This document shows positions 8,044-16,190 of a stretch of 55,975 nucleotides of DNA, in pieces. A program made the position numbers and the translations under genes. Origin of the DNA: Maricaulis sp. (GTDB taxonomy: Bacteria; Pseudomonadota; Alphaproteobacteria; Caulobacterales; Maricaulaceae); the NCBI RefSeq assembly GCF_030149425.1, contig NZ_JASBRQ010000069.1:1-55975 (forward strand), in the 5' to 3' direction. Numbering within the stretch: the stretch's first letter is position 1; each line of letters begins with the position of its first letter. Under the pieces are notes generated by a model. The model saw only the letters and a list, made by a program, of their open reading frames with translations, searched no databases and was not told where the DNA came from.

Positions 8044-8982
8044 CGCGTTGGCAGGCTCGAGCCGCCGTGCCGGCGCGGGCATGTGGCACGCCTCCATCAC
8101 TGCCGGTGGCGTCTCGTAGAAGAATTCATGCGTCCGGTTGCGATAGCGGGCCTTGGCCGCATGAAAGGCTTGCCCGCGCGTATCCATGATCTCATAGGCC
8201 GGCCGTTCCGACGCGGGCAGGTCCGCCGCGATCCGCATCGACAGGATTGGATCGGGGCCGTCTTCCGGGGCGATCACGCCGCTTTTGATATTGCGATCCC
8301 CCCGGCGCACGGCCTGGACATGCTCCATGCCGTCAATGACCCGGCCAAATATGCTCATATTGCGGTCGAGATAGCGCGGGGCCTGCCCGGTCACGATGTA
8401 GAATTCGGCATCGCCGCTGTCGGGATCATTATCCCGCGCCATTGCCATCACTCCTGGACAATGCAGCGCCCAGACCTCGTCTCCGGCGGCGTTCATACCA
8501 GCTGCGAAACCGTCAACATGACCGACAGTGTCGGTATAATGATCGGGGTCGATCATGGGGGTGAACGAGACGCCCTCGGCCGGGGCGACGAACTCGCGCG
8601 TCAGGGGCGGAAAGGCCTCCAGCGCCGCGGTGCCCTCGCCTTCGCCCCGCCCGCCCTGGACGACGAAGCCATCAATGACCCGGTAAAAACTCAACCCGTC
8701 ATAGAAACCCGCGCGGGCCGCATCGCGCATGCGGGCAGCGTGGTTTGGGGCGAAGACGGTAGAGAGTTCGACAGCGACGGTACCGTCCTGCGTTTCGATC
8801 AGGAGCAGGTTTTCCGGGTCGACCGGGCGCCAGTCAGGGATATTGGTGAAATCGGGGGCGGCGGCGGTTTCTGTCGGAGCAGCGGGCTCTGGCGGCATCG
8901 CGTCCGGACCGCAATCGCCACAGACCGGCTGTTGGCACCCGGCCAGTACCGCGCCGAGCAAGACCGTAGACATCAAACGCAT
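8023..8982 (-). CDS. Cyclophilin-type peptidyl-prolyl isomerase lipoprotein
   Basis: This 319-residue protein has a short lipoprotein signal (lipobox LAGC at about residue 16), a Pro/Ala-rich linker, then a cyclophilin domain (about residues 60-250) with FYRVIDGFVVQGG (catalytic Arg, Phe, Gln) and AEFYIVTGQAP. It should isomerise Xaa-Pro bonds in the periplasm. The segment that usually reads WLDGKH here reads YLDRNM, so the Trp and His of the classical pocket are replaced, as in some divergent bacterial cyclophilins. A C-terminal extension of about 70 residues has no recognised domain. It is convergent with the ABC permease gene. Confidence 0.87.
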   Translation of the reverse strand: MRLMSTVLLGAVLAGCQQPVCGDCGPDAMPPEPAAPTETAAAPDFTNIPDWRPVDPENLLLIETQDGTVAVELSTVFAPNHAARMRDAARAGFYDGLSFYRVIDGFVVQGGRGEGEGTAALEAFPPLTREFVAPAEGVSFTPMIDPDHYTDTVGHVDGFAAGMNAAGDEVWALHCPGVMAMARDNDPDSGDAEFYIVTGQAPRYLDRNMSIFGRVIDGMEHVQAVRRGDRNIKSGVIAPEDGPDPILSMRIAADLPASERPAYEIMDTRGQAFHAAKARYRNRTHEFFYETPPAVMEACHMPAPARRLEPANASEPVTP

Positions 8983-9091
8983 GTGGCGCCCCTCTCCCCT
9001 AAAACCCCATGCCAGCCAGTTCGCAGCGTTGACGCCGGGCGGTCAAGGGCGCGCAGCGCCGGGAACCGCTTTGGACAATGACAACACACAA

Positions 9092-9175
9092 CTCCCTCAT
9101 CCTGACGCAAGTCAGGACCTCGATGACGTCGAGTGTGCCAGCGCTAGGTCCCGGATCAAGCCCGGGATGAGGGAG
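9092..9175. repeat. REP-like multi-hairpin intergenic element
   Basis: An 84-bp element is bounded by perfect inverted termini, CTCCCTCATC at 9092-9101 and GATGAGGGAG at 9166-9175. Inside are three small hairpins: CCTGAC-GCAA-GTCAGG (9101-9116), CTCGA-TGACG-TCGAG (about 9119-9133), and TCCCGG-ATCAAG-CCCGGGA (about 9149-9167). The block containing CCCGGATCAAGCCCGGG with GATGAGGG resembles dispersed intergenic palindromes common in alphaproteobacteria. It lies between the divergent cyclophilin and crystallin genes. Its copy number cannot be judged from one window. Confidence 0.6.
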
Positions 9176-9189
9176 TGTGGAATGGGTAC

Positions 9190-9225
9190 GTGTCCCGGTT
9201 CATGTCCGTGTCCCGGTTCATGTCC
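9190..9225. repeat. Two tandem copies of an 18-bp unit
   Basis: The unit GTGTCCCGGTTCATGTCC occurs twice, head to tail and without mismatch (9190-9207 and 9208-9225). It sits between the REP-like element and the crystallin gene start. The remainder of the gene-free stretch 8983-9325 shows nothing else I can name. Confidence 0.85.
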
Positions 9226-9325
9226 GGCGATTTCTGATTTCTGAATGCCAGATGAAAGCGCGGGTCCGACTGCGTTCAGCTTTGCGCTGACAGACTCACC
9301 TCGGACAATGAGTGAGGGACACAAG

Positions 9326-10318
9326 ATGAGTCTTTTTCGGATCGCAATCGGTGGCATCGCCCTGGCAGCTGCACAGGCTTTCAGCGCAAGCGCGCAGGAA
9401 GCCATTCTCTACGAACATGATAATTTCCAGGGTCGCAGCATCCGGATTACCGCGGATACGCCGAATCTGGACCGCACCGGCATGAATGACCGTGTCTCGT
9501 CCATCCGGATCATCTCCGGCACTTGGGAATTCTGCCAGCACTCGAACTATCGCGGCTCCTGCTTCACGGCCAATAATGACCGCCGCAGCCTGCCTGGCTT
9601 CAATGACACGATGTCCTCGGCTCGTCCGGCAGGCGTGTGGCGTGATGACCGGCGCGGTCACGATCGTGGCGGACACTGGGATGATCACCGGGATCGGGAC
9701 GATCGCTGGGATAACCGTCGCGGACGCCGCGACCGGGGTGGACGTGGCAGTCGTGGCGGGGGTCGCGGACCAGCTGAAATCACGCTCTATTCCGGCCCGA
9801 ACTTTACCGGCCGGTCCATCACCTTGCACGGCCCCGCTGATAATCTGCGCAGCTATAACTTCAACGACACTGCGCGCTCGATCCGCATTCAGGGACGTGG
9901 CTCCTGGCAGATCTGCCAGCACGCCAATTACGGCGGTGCTTGCATGCAGATCCGCGAAGACCGGCCCTACCTGGGTGGCGGCATGGCCGGTGAGGTCTCG
10001 TCGGCATCGCCTGACTACAACTCCAATCGCCGCGGCACCCGGCCGCGGGAAGGTGTCTGGCTCTTCGATGCTCGCGACTTCAGGGGCCAGCGTTTCGAGG
10101 CGGTCTATGACATCCCGAACCTGGACCACCGCCGCTTCAACGACCGTGCCGACAGTATCGTGGTTGCGCGGGGAGAGACCTGGGAAGTCTGCGAGCACGC
10201 CAATTATCGCGGTCGCTGCGAAGTCGTCGACAGTGAGAGCCTCTCAGACCTTGGCCGCTACGGCTTCCACAACCGGATCTCGTCCCTGCGCCGTATCGAC
10301 GGATATGGCCGCTGGTAA
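9326..10318 (+). CDS. Exported three-domain beta/gamma-crystallin protein
   Basis: This 330-residue protein has a signal peptide (MSLFRIAIGGIALAAAQAFS, cleavage near SASAQ) and three beta/gamma-crystallin-like units. Each begins with a Y/F-x-x-x-x-F-x-G-x-x pattern (EHDNFQGRSI, SGPNFTGRSI, DARDFRGQRF) and each contains a Cys-x-H-x-NY-x-G-x-Cys block (CQHSNYRGSC, CQHANYGGAC, CEHANYRGRC). A linker of about 50 residues rich in Arg, Asp, Gly and His separates units one and two. Family members often bind calcium and stabilise extracellular or periplasmic structures. The paired cysteines suggest a disulfide in each unit. The start at 9326 follows GAGGGAC; the upstream in-frame ATG at 9245 would disrupt the signal peptide. 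Confidence 0.85.
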   Translation: MSLFRIAIGGIALAAAQAFSASAQEAILYEHDNFQGRSIRITADTPNLDRTGMNDRVSSIRIISGTWEFCQHSNYRGSCFTANNDRRSLPGFNDTMSSARPAGVWRDDRRGHDRGGHWDDHRDRDDRWDNRRGRRDRGGRGSRGGGRGPAEITLYSGPNFTGRSITLHGPADNLRSYNFNDTARSIRIQGRGSWQICQHANYGGACMQIREDRPYLGGGMAGEVSSASPDYNSNRRGTRPREGVWLFDARDFRGQRFEAVYDIPNLDHRRFNDRADSIVVARGETWEVCEHANYRGRCEVVDSESLSDLGRYGFHNRISSLRRIDGYGRW

Positions 10319-10337
10319 CGGCCCTGGCCGGAAACAG

Positions 10338-10367
10338 AAAAAGGCGAGCCACTGGCTCGCCTTTTTT
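10338..10367. terminator. Bidirectional intrinsic terminator
   Basis: AAAGGCGAGCC pairs with GGCTCGCCTTT across a three-base ACT loop, with an A tract on the left and TTTTTT on the right. It can therefore end both the plus-strand crystallin transcript and the minus-strand metG transcript. Confidence 0.9.
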
Positions 10368-10378
10368 GCGTGCAGCAG

Positions 10379-12091
10379 CTACCCCTCCGCCCCGCCAAAG
10401 CGTTCCGACCAGGCCTCGATATCGGCCTCTTCGATCTTCTTGAAGAGGACCTCAGGCGGTTCCACCGACTGGCCGGTCGGCAGGGCGGTGAGCAGCGTCT
10501 TGGCCTCGCCCTGCGGCCAGGCGCGTTCGTCTTCGGCAATGCCGAGCGCATCGAGGATGGTTGCAGCGGCGTTGGGGATGACCGGCTGAGCAATCTTGGC
10601 CATGACGGTCATGAAGTTCAGCGCCGTGCGCACGCCGATTGCGGCGGCATCCGGGTCAGTCTTGAACTTGGTCCAGGGTTCTGCGCGGGTGAGATATTCA
10701 TTGCCCAGCGCCCAGATCGCGCGGACATCGCCGGCGGCCTTGCGGAATTCCATCGCTTCGAAATTCTCCGCCGCGGATTTCAGACGCGCATCCATCTCGC
10801 CGGCGAGCCAATCCTCATGCTCGCCCCACTCACCGCCTGCCGGCACCACGGCCTCGAAGCGGGATTTGTTGAAGCGCAGAACGCGGTTGACGTAATTGCC
10901 CAGCACATCGGCCAGGTCCTTGTTGATCAGCGACTGGAAATGATCCCAGGTGAAGGCGCTGTCGGAGCCTTCCGGCGCATTGGCGGTGAGATACCAGCGC
11001 CAGTAATCGCCCGGCAGGATATCCAGCGCCTGGTCCATGAAGACGCCGCGGTTTTCAGAAGTTGAGAACTTGCCGCCATACCAGGTCAGCCAGTTGAAGG
11101 CTTTGAGCTTGTCGACCGACTTCCAGGGCTCTTCCGAGCCCAGAATGGTGGCCGGGAAGCTGACCGTGTGGAAGGCAACATTATCCTTGCCCATGAACTG
11201 GACATAGGTGACGTCATCGGCGCCCTTGTCAGTGCGCCACCAGCTCTCCCAATCGCCGTTATTGGCTTCGGCCCACTCCCAGGTGGCGCCGATATAGCCG
11301 ATCGGAGCGTCGAACCAGACATAGAAGACCTTGGTCTCAAAGCCCGGCCGCGCGACGCCATCCTTGGCCACCGGCACACCCCATTTCAGATCGCGGGTGA
11401 TGGAGCGGTCGCGCAGTCCTTCATCGAGCCATTTGTAGGCGATGGATTTGGCCAGGGACGGCCATTCGGTCGAGGCATCGACCCAAGCGCGGATCTTGCC
11501 TTCCATCTTGGTCTGGATGAGGTGCAGATGCGCGGTCTCGCGCACTTCCAAATTCTTCGAGCCGGAAATCTTCGAATACGGCTCTTTCAGATCGGTCGGC
11601 TCCAAGAGGCGACCGCAATTATCGCACTGGTCACCGCGCGCGCGCTCAAAGCCACAGTGCGGGCATGTACCCTCGACATAACGGTCCGGCAGGAAGCGAT
11701 CATCATCGATGGAGAAGACCTGGTGCTCGACGCGCTCCTCGATCAGGCCCTTCTCCTCCAACACCGCAGCGAAATGCTGGGTCAGCTCGATATTGGGCGC
11801 ATTCGATGTGCGGCCGAAATAATCATAGCTCAGTGAGAAGCCATCACCGGCACGTTTCTGGATATCGTGCTGCTCATCGCAATAGGCGCGGACATCCATG
11901 TCCGAGCTCGCCGCGGCCAACTCGGCGGGAGTACCGTGTTCATCGGTAGCGCAGATATAGAGAACATCATGGCCGCGCAGGCGCTGGAAGCGCGCATAGA
12001 CGTCGGCCGGCAGCATGGATCCGGCGAGATTGCCCAGATGCTTCACCCCATTGATATACGGCAGGGCGGAGGTGATCAGGATACGAGCCAT
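10379..12091 (-). CDS. metG: Methionine-tRNA ligase
   Basis: This is a 570-residue class Ia synthetase that charges tRNA-Met in the cytoplasm. The Rossmann start [15 protein letters not shown] leads to the HIGH-like HLGN. A zinc knuckle with CPHC and CDNC lies at about residues 140-160. The catalytic loop reads [11 protein letters not shown] in place of KMSKS, a variant also found in the Caulobacter enzyme, and a helical anticodon-binding domain follows. No C-terminal tRNA-binding dimerisation domain is present. The ATG at 12091 is chosen because the protein then begins exactly at the conserved MARIL; the frame could extend to 12178, but that leader is not protein-like. Confidence 0.96.
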   Translation of the reverse strand: MARILITSALPYINGVKHLGNLAGSMLPADVYARFQRLRGHDVLYICATDEHGTPAELAAASSDMDVRAYCDEQHDIQKRAGDGFSLSYDYFGRTSNAPNIELTQHFAAVLEEKGLIEERVEHQVFSIDDDRFLPDRYVEGTCPHCGFERARGDQCDNCGRLLEPTDLKEPYSKISGSKNLEVRETAHLHLIQTKMEGKIRAWVDASTEWPSLAKSIAYKWLDEGLRDRSITRDLKWGVPVAKDGVARPGFETKVFYVWFDAPIGYIGATWEWAEANNGDWESWWRTDKGADDVTYVQFMGKDNVAFHTVSFPATILGSEEPWKSVDKLKAFNWLTWYGGKFSTSENRGVFMDQALDILPGDYWRWYLTANAPEGSDSAFTWDHFQSLINKDLADVLGNYVNRVLRFNKSRFEAVVPAGGEWGEHEDWLAGEMDARLKSAAENFEAMEFRKAAGDVRAIWALGNEYLTRAEPWTKFKTDPDAAAIGVRTALNFMTVMAKIAQPVIPNAAATILDALGIAEDERAWPQGEAKTLLTALPTGQSVEPPEVLFKKIEEADIEAWSERFGGAEG

Positions 12092-12138
12092 GGCAGTTTG
12101 ATCTTCTTCTTGCGCGAATTTGTGTATGCTTATTCGTC

Positions 12139-12160
12139 GATCACACGAAATCGCGTGATC
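12139..12160. promoter_or_regulatory. Imperfect palindrome between divergent metG and DUF1761 genes
   Basis: GATCACACG at 12139-12147 and CGCGTGATC at 12152-12160 are inverted repeats with one mismatch around AAAT. The position in the 121-bp divergent intergenic region suits an operator or the footprint of a dimeric regulator. No regulator can be named. Confidence 0.35.
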
Positions 12161-12212
12161 AGGGGACAGGACCGGCACACATACCCGGCCTTGTCAGGGG
12201 AGGAAACATCTT

Positions 12213-12647
12213 ATGCCACGCCTGTTTGGTCTCAACATCATCACAACACTCATTGCCGGCATCGCATTCTGGATGCTGGGCTATGTCTGGTACGGCGTCA
12301 TCTTCTCGGAGAGCTGGGAAGCGCTGCAGAACTTCACGCCCGAACAATACCAATATGCCGAGGCCAATATGGGCCCGCTCATGGGCATGGGCTTCCTGAT
12401 TGCCCTGATTTCTTCCGGGTTTCTGGGCTTCGTCCTGCGCAGGATCGGTACGGACGGCCTGATCGACGCGGTGAAAATGGCTCTGGTCCTGTGTTTCGGC
12501 TTCGTCGTCCTGACCCAGCTTTACGGCCCGGTCTACGCCCTCGCCCCGATGGCGCTCTTCTATATCGACGCCTCCTACCAGGTGGTGGGATTTGCGGTTA
12601 TGGCAGTGATCCATTCCCTGCTCGCTAACTGGATGGTCAAGGACTAG
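12213..12647 (+). CDS. DUF1761 family membrane protein
   Basis: This 144-residue protein has four predicted membrane helices. The first helix contains the family-typical AFWMLGYVWYGVIFSESW, and GMGFLIALISSGFLGFVL and the C-terminal AVIHSLLANW pattern follow. DUF1761 proteins are small inner-membrane proteins of unknown function. GGGGAGGAAAC lies upstream of the ATG. Its end overlaps that of the convergent permease gene by four bases. Confidence 0.85.
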   Translation: MPRLFGLNIITTLIAGIAFWMLGYVWYGVIFSESWEALQNFTPEQYQYAEANMGPLMGMGFLIALISSGFLGFVLRRIGTDGLIDAVKMALVLCFGFVVLTQLYGPVYALAPMALFYIDASYQVVGFAVMAVIHSLLANWMVKD

Positions 12648-13849
12648 GAAAAAGCGTCGACCAGCACGCCGGCAACCACGGCCAGATTCGCCACAACGCC
12701 CAGCACCGGTGCCCAGATCGGCGCGGCAAAGCCCGGCGCGTCCTGGCCGCGAGTCTTGTAGCGCACCGCCAGGAGGGCCGCATTGACCAGGGCGAAGACC
12801 AGCAGCGTTACGGTCGAGGCGGCAATCGCCAACGGTGCCAGGGCGCCGGACATCGCCAGAATCCAGATGAAGAATCCGGCTGCCGCGGTTGCGAAAACCG
12901 GGGTCCGGCGTTGTGGATGAACCACAGCGAAGACTGGTACAGACAGTTTGCGATTGGCGAGACCGTAAAGCACGCGTGACGCCATAATGATCTGCACCAA
13001 AGCGCCATTGATCATGGCCAGAACCGCGATGATCGCGACCGGCGCGCCCGGCAGGCCGGTGGCCTGTTCAAATACGGCGGCGAGCGGCCCGCCTTCCTCA
13101 GCCAGCAACGCCGGCTCCATCGTGTTCACCGCCACAAACGAGACGGCAACATAAAGCACGGATGACACGGCCAAGGTGATCAGAATGGCCAATGGAATGG
13201 TGCGCTGCGGCTGGCGCGTCTCCTCGGCCATGTTGACGATGTCTTCAAAGCCAATAAAGGCGAAGAACGCCATCACCGAGGCGGCGAATATCCCCGCCCA
13301 GGGCAGGCCGTCGATCGGCGGTTGCGGCCAGGCCGGTGCCTGCAGCGCGTCGGGTGCAGCCACCACGATGATCAGGAGCAATCCCGCCGCCTCGATCAGC
13401 GTAATCGCGCCGGCCATCCAGATCGAGGTGCGCACGCCCCAGGCCGCCACGGCGACAAGCAGCGCCAGAGCGCCCGTTATGGCCAGCCATCCCGGTACAT
13501 CCACCAGCTCGCCGATATAGCCGGCAAACCCGTGCAGCACGACAGCGGAGGAAATCGAGCCGGTAAGAGCGACGCCATAACCGGCGATCGCCGTGATCCA
13601 GCGGCGGTCAAAACCGTTGGCGACATAGGCCGCCTCGCCCGCACTTTCCGGATAGCGTGAACCGAGCTCAGCATAGGAGAGCCCGGTCAGCGCCGCGAGG
13701 GCTCCGGCGAGCAAAAACGCCAGCGGGGCATAGCTACCCGCAGCCCCGGCCATTTCGCCGACAAGGGCATATATTCCCGCCCCCAGCGTCACGCCGACGC
13801 CATACAAGGTGAGCTCGAACGGCCCGATAACCCGGTTCAGCTTGGTCAT
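12644..13849 (-). CDS. APC superfamily amino-acid permease
   Basis: This 401-residue integral membrane protein has about 11-12 helices. The first helix carries the APC hallmark GVGVTLGAGIYALVG, where the broken-helix GxGIY-type loop binds the amino-acid backbone. The conserved ALTGLSYAELGSRYPESAGEAAYV follows, and AFFAFIGFEDIVNMAEETRQPQRTIPLAI marks helix six. It probably imports amino acids or exchanges amines by proton coupling; the substrate cannot be assigned. It is a single gene, with 3' overlap with the DUF1761 gene. Confidence 0.9.
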   Translation of the reverse strand: MTKLNRVIGPFELTLYGVGVTLGAGIYALVGEMAGAAGSYAPLAFLLAGALAALTGLSYAELGSRYPESAGEAAYVANGFDRRWITAIAGYGVALTGSISSAVVLHGFAGYIGELVDVPGWLAITGALALLVAVAAWGVRTSIWMAGAITLIEAAGLLLIIVVAAPDALQAPAWPQPPIDGLPWAGIFAASVMAFFAFIGFEDIVNMAEETRQPQRTIPLAILITLAVSSVLYVAVSFVAVNTMEPALLAEEGGPLAAVFEQATGLPGAPVAIIAVLAMINGALVQIIMASRVLYGLANRKLSVPVFAVVHPQRRTPVFATAAAGFFIWILAMSGALAPLAIAASTVTLLVFALVNAALLAVRYKTRGQDAPGFAAPIWAPVLGVVANLAVVAGVLVDAFS

Positions 13850-13910
13850 GCCTAGCGCTTAGCAGAGCCGTGGCCGGGCGGCCATGGCCACAATCGCCGC
13901 AGGGTTATTG

Positions 13911-14348
13911 TCAGAATCCGCAGTCAACCTGCTCGAAACTCTCCTCGGCGGTCAGAACAAAGCATTTGGGCCTCAGGTAGTCGGGCAATTGGGTCTCACC
14001 ATAATGCATGAGATCAACCGGCGGATTGGCGATGACCAGGCGGCTATCCTCGCGCCAGTCCATGCCCTCCGAAGCCGTCACCCCGCGCAGCTCCTCGCCA
14101 TCAGCTAGCCTGATCAGGGTGACGAACTGACAGGCAGATCCGCACCCCCGCATATCCAGGGTATAGGCCCCGGCGAAGTCGGCCCCGTCGCGAACCTCAC
14201 TGGCAATGGCGTACTCCGCATAAAGCGCGTCCACCTCCGCATCCAGGCCAGCATAATCCTGTCCGGTCCGCACATCCTCCGCCCCGGCGTCATCCGCTGC
14301 CATCGCGAACGAAAGCGCCAAAACCAATATTGCCGTGCTGAACATCAT
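13911..14348 (-). CDS. Small exported protein of unknown function
   Basis: This 145-residue protein begins MMFSTAILVLALSFAMAADD, a signal peptide with likely cleavage after AMA. The mature part is acidic and has four cysteines (CGSAC, then KCF and VDC near the end), consistent with two periplasmic disulfides. I do not recognise a family. Two adjacent ATG codons (14348 and 14345) are possible. The preceding GGGGGG stretch fits the second better as a ribosome binding site. A longer frame exists upstream but is not signal-like. Confidence 0.6.
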   Translation of the reverse strand: MMFSTAILVLALSFAMAADDAGAEDVRTGQDYAGLDAEVDALYAEYAIASEVRDGADFAGAYTLDMRGCGSACQFVTLIRLADGEELRGVTASEGMDWREDSRLVIANPPVDLMHYGETQLPDYLRPKCFVLTAEESFEQVDCGF

Positions 14349-14703
14349 CCCCCCGGCCTGCAAATGCGAGTCAGGGGTTATTCTGACCGATAGCGACGTT
14401 GGGAAAAAGCCCGCGGCGGCGAAATCCCACCAGAGGGAATCAAAAACCCCAGCGCAAGAGGGCCAAGAGAGGGCGCTGGGGCTTTGCATACCGGCCGCAC
14501 AACTGTTGAGGGGCAGTTCATGGCCGTTATTGAGGTTTCATTACGCCACAAGGTTGATGATGCTGCAAATGATTTGGCGAATAGTTTTATTCTGGGCAGG
14601 GCTATATCGCCTGCAGCACCGCCTGCGTACCAAACCGCTGCTGTGGCCGCACCTCGCTCTTGTGCCGCTGGCCCACGCACAGTAAGGCTTCCCCTCTTCC
14701 TGG
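14349..14703. other. Gene-poor region before tRNA-Thr, with one long inverted repeat
   Basis: No convincing gene is seen here. AACCCCAGCGC (ending at 14455) and GCGCTGGGG (from 14473) form a stem with a 17-base loop. Read on the minus strand it is followed by TTTTTG, like a terminator, although no minus-strand gene lies upstream of it. The tRNA-Thr promoter should lie in the last 60 bases. Two short plus-strand frames here are listed among the rejected items. Confidence 0.5.
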
Positions 14704-14779
14704 GCCGGCTTAGCTCAGCTGGTAGAGCACCTGATTTGTAATCAGGGGGTCGGGGGTTCGAGTCCCTCAGCCGGCACCA
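14704..14779 (+). tRNA. tRNA-Thr (TGT), with encoded CCA; integration target
   Basis: GCCGGCT (14704-14710) pairs with AGCCGGC (14769-14775), the anticodon loop TTTGTAA gives TGT, the T arm is GGGGG-TTCGAGT-CCCTC, and CCA is encoded at 14777-14779. The 3' 49 bases from the anticodon stem on are duplicated at 37366-37414, which marks the tRNA as the attachment site of an integrative island. The gene remains intact at the left junction. Confidence 0.97.
14731..14779 (+). repeat. attL: 49-bp direct repeat, left end of island
   Basis: This is the tRNA-Thr 3' segment from CTGATTTGTA to the terminal CCA, identical over 49 bases to 37366-37414. The flanking bases differ on both sides, which defines the repeat limits. 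It starts at the anticodon stem, the crossover region typical for one class of tRNA-targeting tyrosine integrases. Confidence 0.93.
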
Positions 14780-14824
14780 TAATATTCAATTAGTTGCGGG
14801 AAATTCCGCCAAGACAAGGGCGAG

Positions 14825-14856
14825 CGTGGCCGCACCATAGGCGCACAATTAAATGC
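14825..14856 (+). repeat. Near-end direct repeat, left copy (possible integrase arm site)
   Basis: The block starting CGTGGCCGCACCATAGGCGC and ending ATGC closely matches 37231-37260 in the same orientation, with a few substitutions and a two-base length difference. It lies 45 bp inside the left attachment repeat. Confidence 0.55.
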
Positions 14857-14918
14857 AAAACAGCCAGAAGGATTAAGTTCCTCTAGACACTGCTGGCATT
14901 CTGTATCCAATTAGCTAG

Positions 14919-15833
14919 GTGGAAGATCACGACCAAAATGAAATCGACGTATTCGTTCAGCGCTTGTTGGAGTCTCGCGCCAAATCAGAGCGCTCGATTG
15001 AAATTTCAGCAATTATGAAAGATTTGGAGTCTCAAGTGCCGAGTCGCACTTGGGATGATCTTTGTCGATATGCTGGGTCCGACGTGGCCGAATTGCGCTC
15101 CGAATTGAAGTACCTTGTCTGCAACATGCGGTATCGCCTTCGTCATCCGCCAAGCAAAAAGGCTCGAGACGCTCAGCGCAAATTCCACCGGGACCTAACA
15201 GAATTTGCAGATCTAATCGAAGGTATAGAGGCAAAGCTAAAGCGGATTCTTCACGCCGAGCACATCGAGGTTCACGGCTTTTCTACGCTCTGGGAAAGGT
15301 TCGCTGATTATAACCGCCGCTACTACTCTCAAACACGACCGCGAGAGCAGAGAGAGCAAATTCTCGAAACTTCCATTCAAGAATTCCAACCTCTCCTATT
15401 TCTACTCAAAAAGGCCACCCTTGAGCTTGAAGCGTCGCTTCCCAAACCATCTGGTCGAGGTCGCCCACGTTTTCCAGAACGCGACGAGTGTGCGCATCAA
15501 GCAGTTTCCGCCTGGCTACAAGCGAGATGGGCAAGCGGCTACCGCGGTAAAGACTTAATAGCCAACAAAAGAAACAATGGACTTCGCTTCGTTACAACTC
15601 TCATCGAGCTCGGTTTTCACGAAACGTCTAGAAGCATCGCCACTGTAGAGAACTTGGCGCATTCCGCCATCAGCGACAGTCAAAGCCACGCTATAGCTGT
15701 TTCTGACTTCATCGAAGCAGACCGCGCAGAGGGATTAGAAACCACACTGTCTTGGAGCGGTTTCAACGTCGCGCCGTTTGATGCCTATAAACGCTATATG
15801 GCCATGGTCGGAACACCGATCGAAGACGAATAG
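14919..15833 (+). CDS. Island protein of unknown function
   Basis: This 304-residue soluble, charged protein is rich in predicted helix, with two Arg/Lys-rich helical stretches (about residues 70-100 and 105-150) that could form coiled coils. There is no signal peptide, membrane span or recognised motif. A basic hinge (PSGRGRPRFPERDE) at about residue 185 precedes a C-terminal part with ARWASGYRGKDLIANKRNNG. Start is GTG at 14919; no strong ribosome binding site is visible. It is the first plus-strand gene inside attL. Base composition is AT-richer than the core genome by eye. It could be a regulator or a defence-type protein, but I have no evidence for either. Confidence 0.65.
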   Translation: MEDHDQNEIDVFVQRLLESRAKSERSIEISAIMKDLESQVPSRTWDDLCRYAGSDVAELRSELKYLVCNMRYRLRHPPSKKARDAQRKFHRDLTEFADLIEGIEAKLKRILHAEHIEVHGFSTLWERFADYNRRYYSQTRPREQREQILETSIQEFQPLLFLLKKATLELEASLPKPSGRGRPRFPERDECAHQAVSAWLQARWASGYRGKDLIANKRNNGLRFVTTLIELGFHETSRSIATVENLAHSAISDSQSHAIAVSDFIEADRAEGLETTLSWSGFNVAPFDAYKRYMAMVGTPIEDE

Positions 15834-15974
15834 CCTTTCGATTCTTGTTTCATTAATTGGAGTACTTTCAGCGCGTTTTGTTGGGGTTGAAACGAAGTTT
15901 CGCACCCGCCGTAAACCCGCGCATCCTTGGCGAGCGATGCATAGATGTCGCTGAAAACAGCCGAGGAGCTCCCT

Positions 15975-16190
15975 ATGACCACCCCCCAACAATTACTTTC
16001 TCCAAGTCAAACTGCCGTCCGACTATGCGTTTCCCCCAGCACGCTAGCCAAATGGCGCGTCACCGGCGCGGGCCCGACCTTCACAAAGGTCGGAGCTCGA
16101 GTGTTTTACGATCAGTCGGATCTTTTCGACTGGTTGGAACAAAACAAAAGGTCGTCGACATCTTCCGGCTCTAGAGGCCAGAATCAATGA
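15975..16190 (+). CDS. AlpA/excisionase-like helix-turn-helix protein
   Basis: This 71-residue protein has a winged HTH of the MerR/AlpA excisionase type: LSPSQTAVRLCVSPSTLAKWRVTG followed by the wing GPTFTKVGARVFYDQSDLFDWLEQN. Such proteins direct excision with the cognate integrase or activate it. The ATG at 15975 follows GAGGAG with proper spacing; the in-frame ATG at 15945 lacks one. Its TGA overlaps the ATG of the next gene (ATGA at 16187), so the two are co-translated. The location opposite the integrase end suits a recombination directionality factor. Confidence 0.82.
   Translation: MTTPQQLLSPSQTAVRLCVSPSTLAKWRVTGAGPTFTKVGARVFYDQSDLFDWLEQNKRSSTSSGSRGQNQ

Noticed and set aside
14557-14685. 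42-codon plus-strand frame with a hydrophobic N-terminus
   Set aside because: Too short and with a weak ribosome binding site; could be a small membrane peptide but unsupported.
14520-14741. 73-codon plus-strand frame with a good ribosome binding site (GAGGGGC)
   Set aside because: It runs into and is partly translated from the tRNA-Thr gene; composition is not convincing, though a short peptide cannot be excluded.
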